This document shows positions 5,475 to 5,755 of a DNA stretch of 5,755 bases, in pieces (position 1 is the stretch's first letter; the number at the start of each line of letters is the position of its first letter). Origin of the DNA: Planctomycetes bacterium RBG_13_46_10 (GTDB taxonomy: Bacteria > Planctomycetota > Phycisphaerae > Sedimentisphaerales > Anaerobacaceae); the NCBI GenBank assembly GCA_001824645.1, contig MHYD01000013.1, positions 142 to 5,896 of the forward strand, written 5' to 3'. The position numbers and the translations under genes were made by a program. Under the pieces are notes generated by a model, which did not search any database, had not been told where the DNA came from, and saw only the letters and a list, made by a program, of their open reading frames with translations.

Positions 5475-5755
5475 TTATGATAACGAATTTTTTTGATTTT
5501 CTTCAAGAGAAGCCCGCTTCTGGCCTTCATAAAGTTCGAGCCGACATTTTTTCTGCTTCTTTGGCGACAAATTCTTTTATTTCTTCTTAACTAATTCTAA
5601 CCCTTCCTTCAAAGCAATTTCATTAATGATTTCTTTAAGAACTTGTGCCTTATTTTTAACATCATTTTGCCTGATTTTATCTGTTTTGATTTTTTGGGTT
5701 GCCTGACCTTACCCCCAAAAACTGTGCCAGTTGCAATTAGAGTATCGGCATGATA
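5475..5755 (-). pseudogene. Frameshifted C-terminal remnant of an unidentified gene
   Basis: Minus-strand coding sense passes through successive frames. From the window edge it reads YHADTLIATGTVFGGK; after one missing base near 5707-5711 it continues GQATQKIKTDKIRQND, then VKNKAQVLKEIINEIALKEG and LELVK. After another near 5584-5590 it reads EEIKEFVAKEAEKMSARTL. After a third near 5530-5534 it reads YEGQKRASLEENQKNSLS and stops at TAA 5477-5475. Each join needs exactly one extra base and falls in a short homopolymer run. The stitched sequence is a coherent, charged, helical C-terminus of about 95 residues, better than any single frame gives. I do not recognise the family. It lies upstream of the broken repressor on the same strand. 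Real decay or indel sequencing errors both fit. Confidence 0.55.

Noticed and set aside
1..5755. CRISPR array, tRNA, rRNA, transposase or toxin-antitoxin pair
   Set aside because: No regularly spaced repeats, cloverleaf, rRNA-like sequence or transposase motif was found. The HTH_3 remnant next to a hydrolase lacks a recognisable toxin.

Overview
The window looks like a bacterial chromosome fragment, fairly AT-rich between genes. It carries two predicted exported proteins with Sec-type signals. It also has two elements of a type seen in many environmental and candidate-phylum genomes: a dispersed 'CCTGAGCTTGTCGAAGG'-type intergenic repeat and a compact Xre-type regulator gene. I cannot name the organism. 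The exported quinoprotein fused to a cupredoxin would suit a Gram-negative, possibly planctomycete-like host. The right end looks like different, perhaps acquired, DNA.

Layout. Positions 1-158 hold the C-terminal end of an unidentified plus-strand protein. It converges on a large minus-strand gene (189-1991) for a secreted two-domain protein: an N-terminal cupredoxin with a type 1 copper ligand set, followed by a glucose/sorbosone dehydrogenase-type PQQ beta-propeller. A 650-base AT-rich divergent intergenic region follows (1992-2642). It ends in a perfect sigma70-type promoter (TTGACA, 18 bp, TATAAT) placed so close to the next ATG that the transcript should be nearly leaderless. That ATG opens a 445-residue exported protein of no recognised family (2643-3980), with a long basic N-terminus, a glycine-rich linker and an aromatic C-terminus.

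Right part. Positions 3981-4439 have no credible gene. They contain a short hairpin and then an abruptly GC-rich mosaic carrying the dispersed repeat. Beyond it, three minus-strand units are stacked. Farthest upstream is a decayed gene end with three apparent single-base deletions (5475-5755). Next is an Xre/HTH_3 repressor gene interrupted by one in-frame TAA exactly where the family has Gln (5226-5423), preceded by a perfect 9-bp-arm palindrome that could be its operator. Last is an intact alpha/beta hydrolase (4440-5222) starting 3 bases after the repressor stop.

How they may work together. The two left-hand genes are divergent and may share nothing but the spacer. The right-hand regulator and hydrolase look like a translationally coupled pair whose regulator has been lost, inside a degenerating island next to a GC-rich repeat. 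No defence system, CRISPR array, tRNA, rRNA or transposase is visible.
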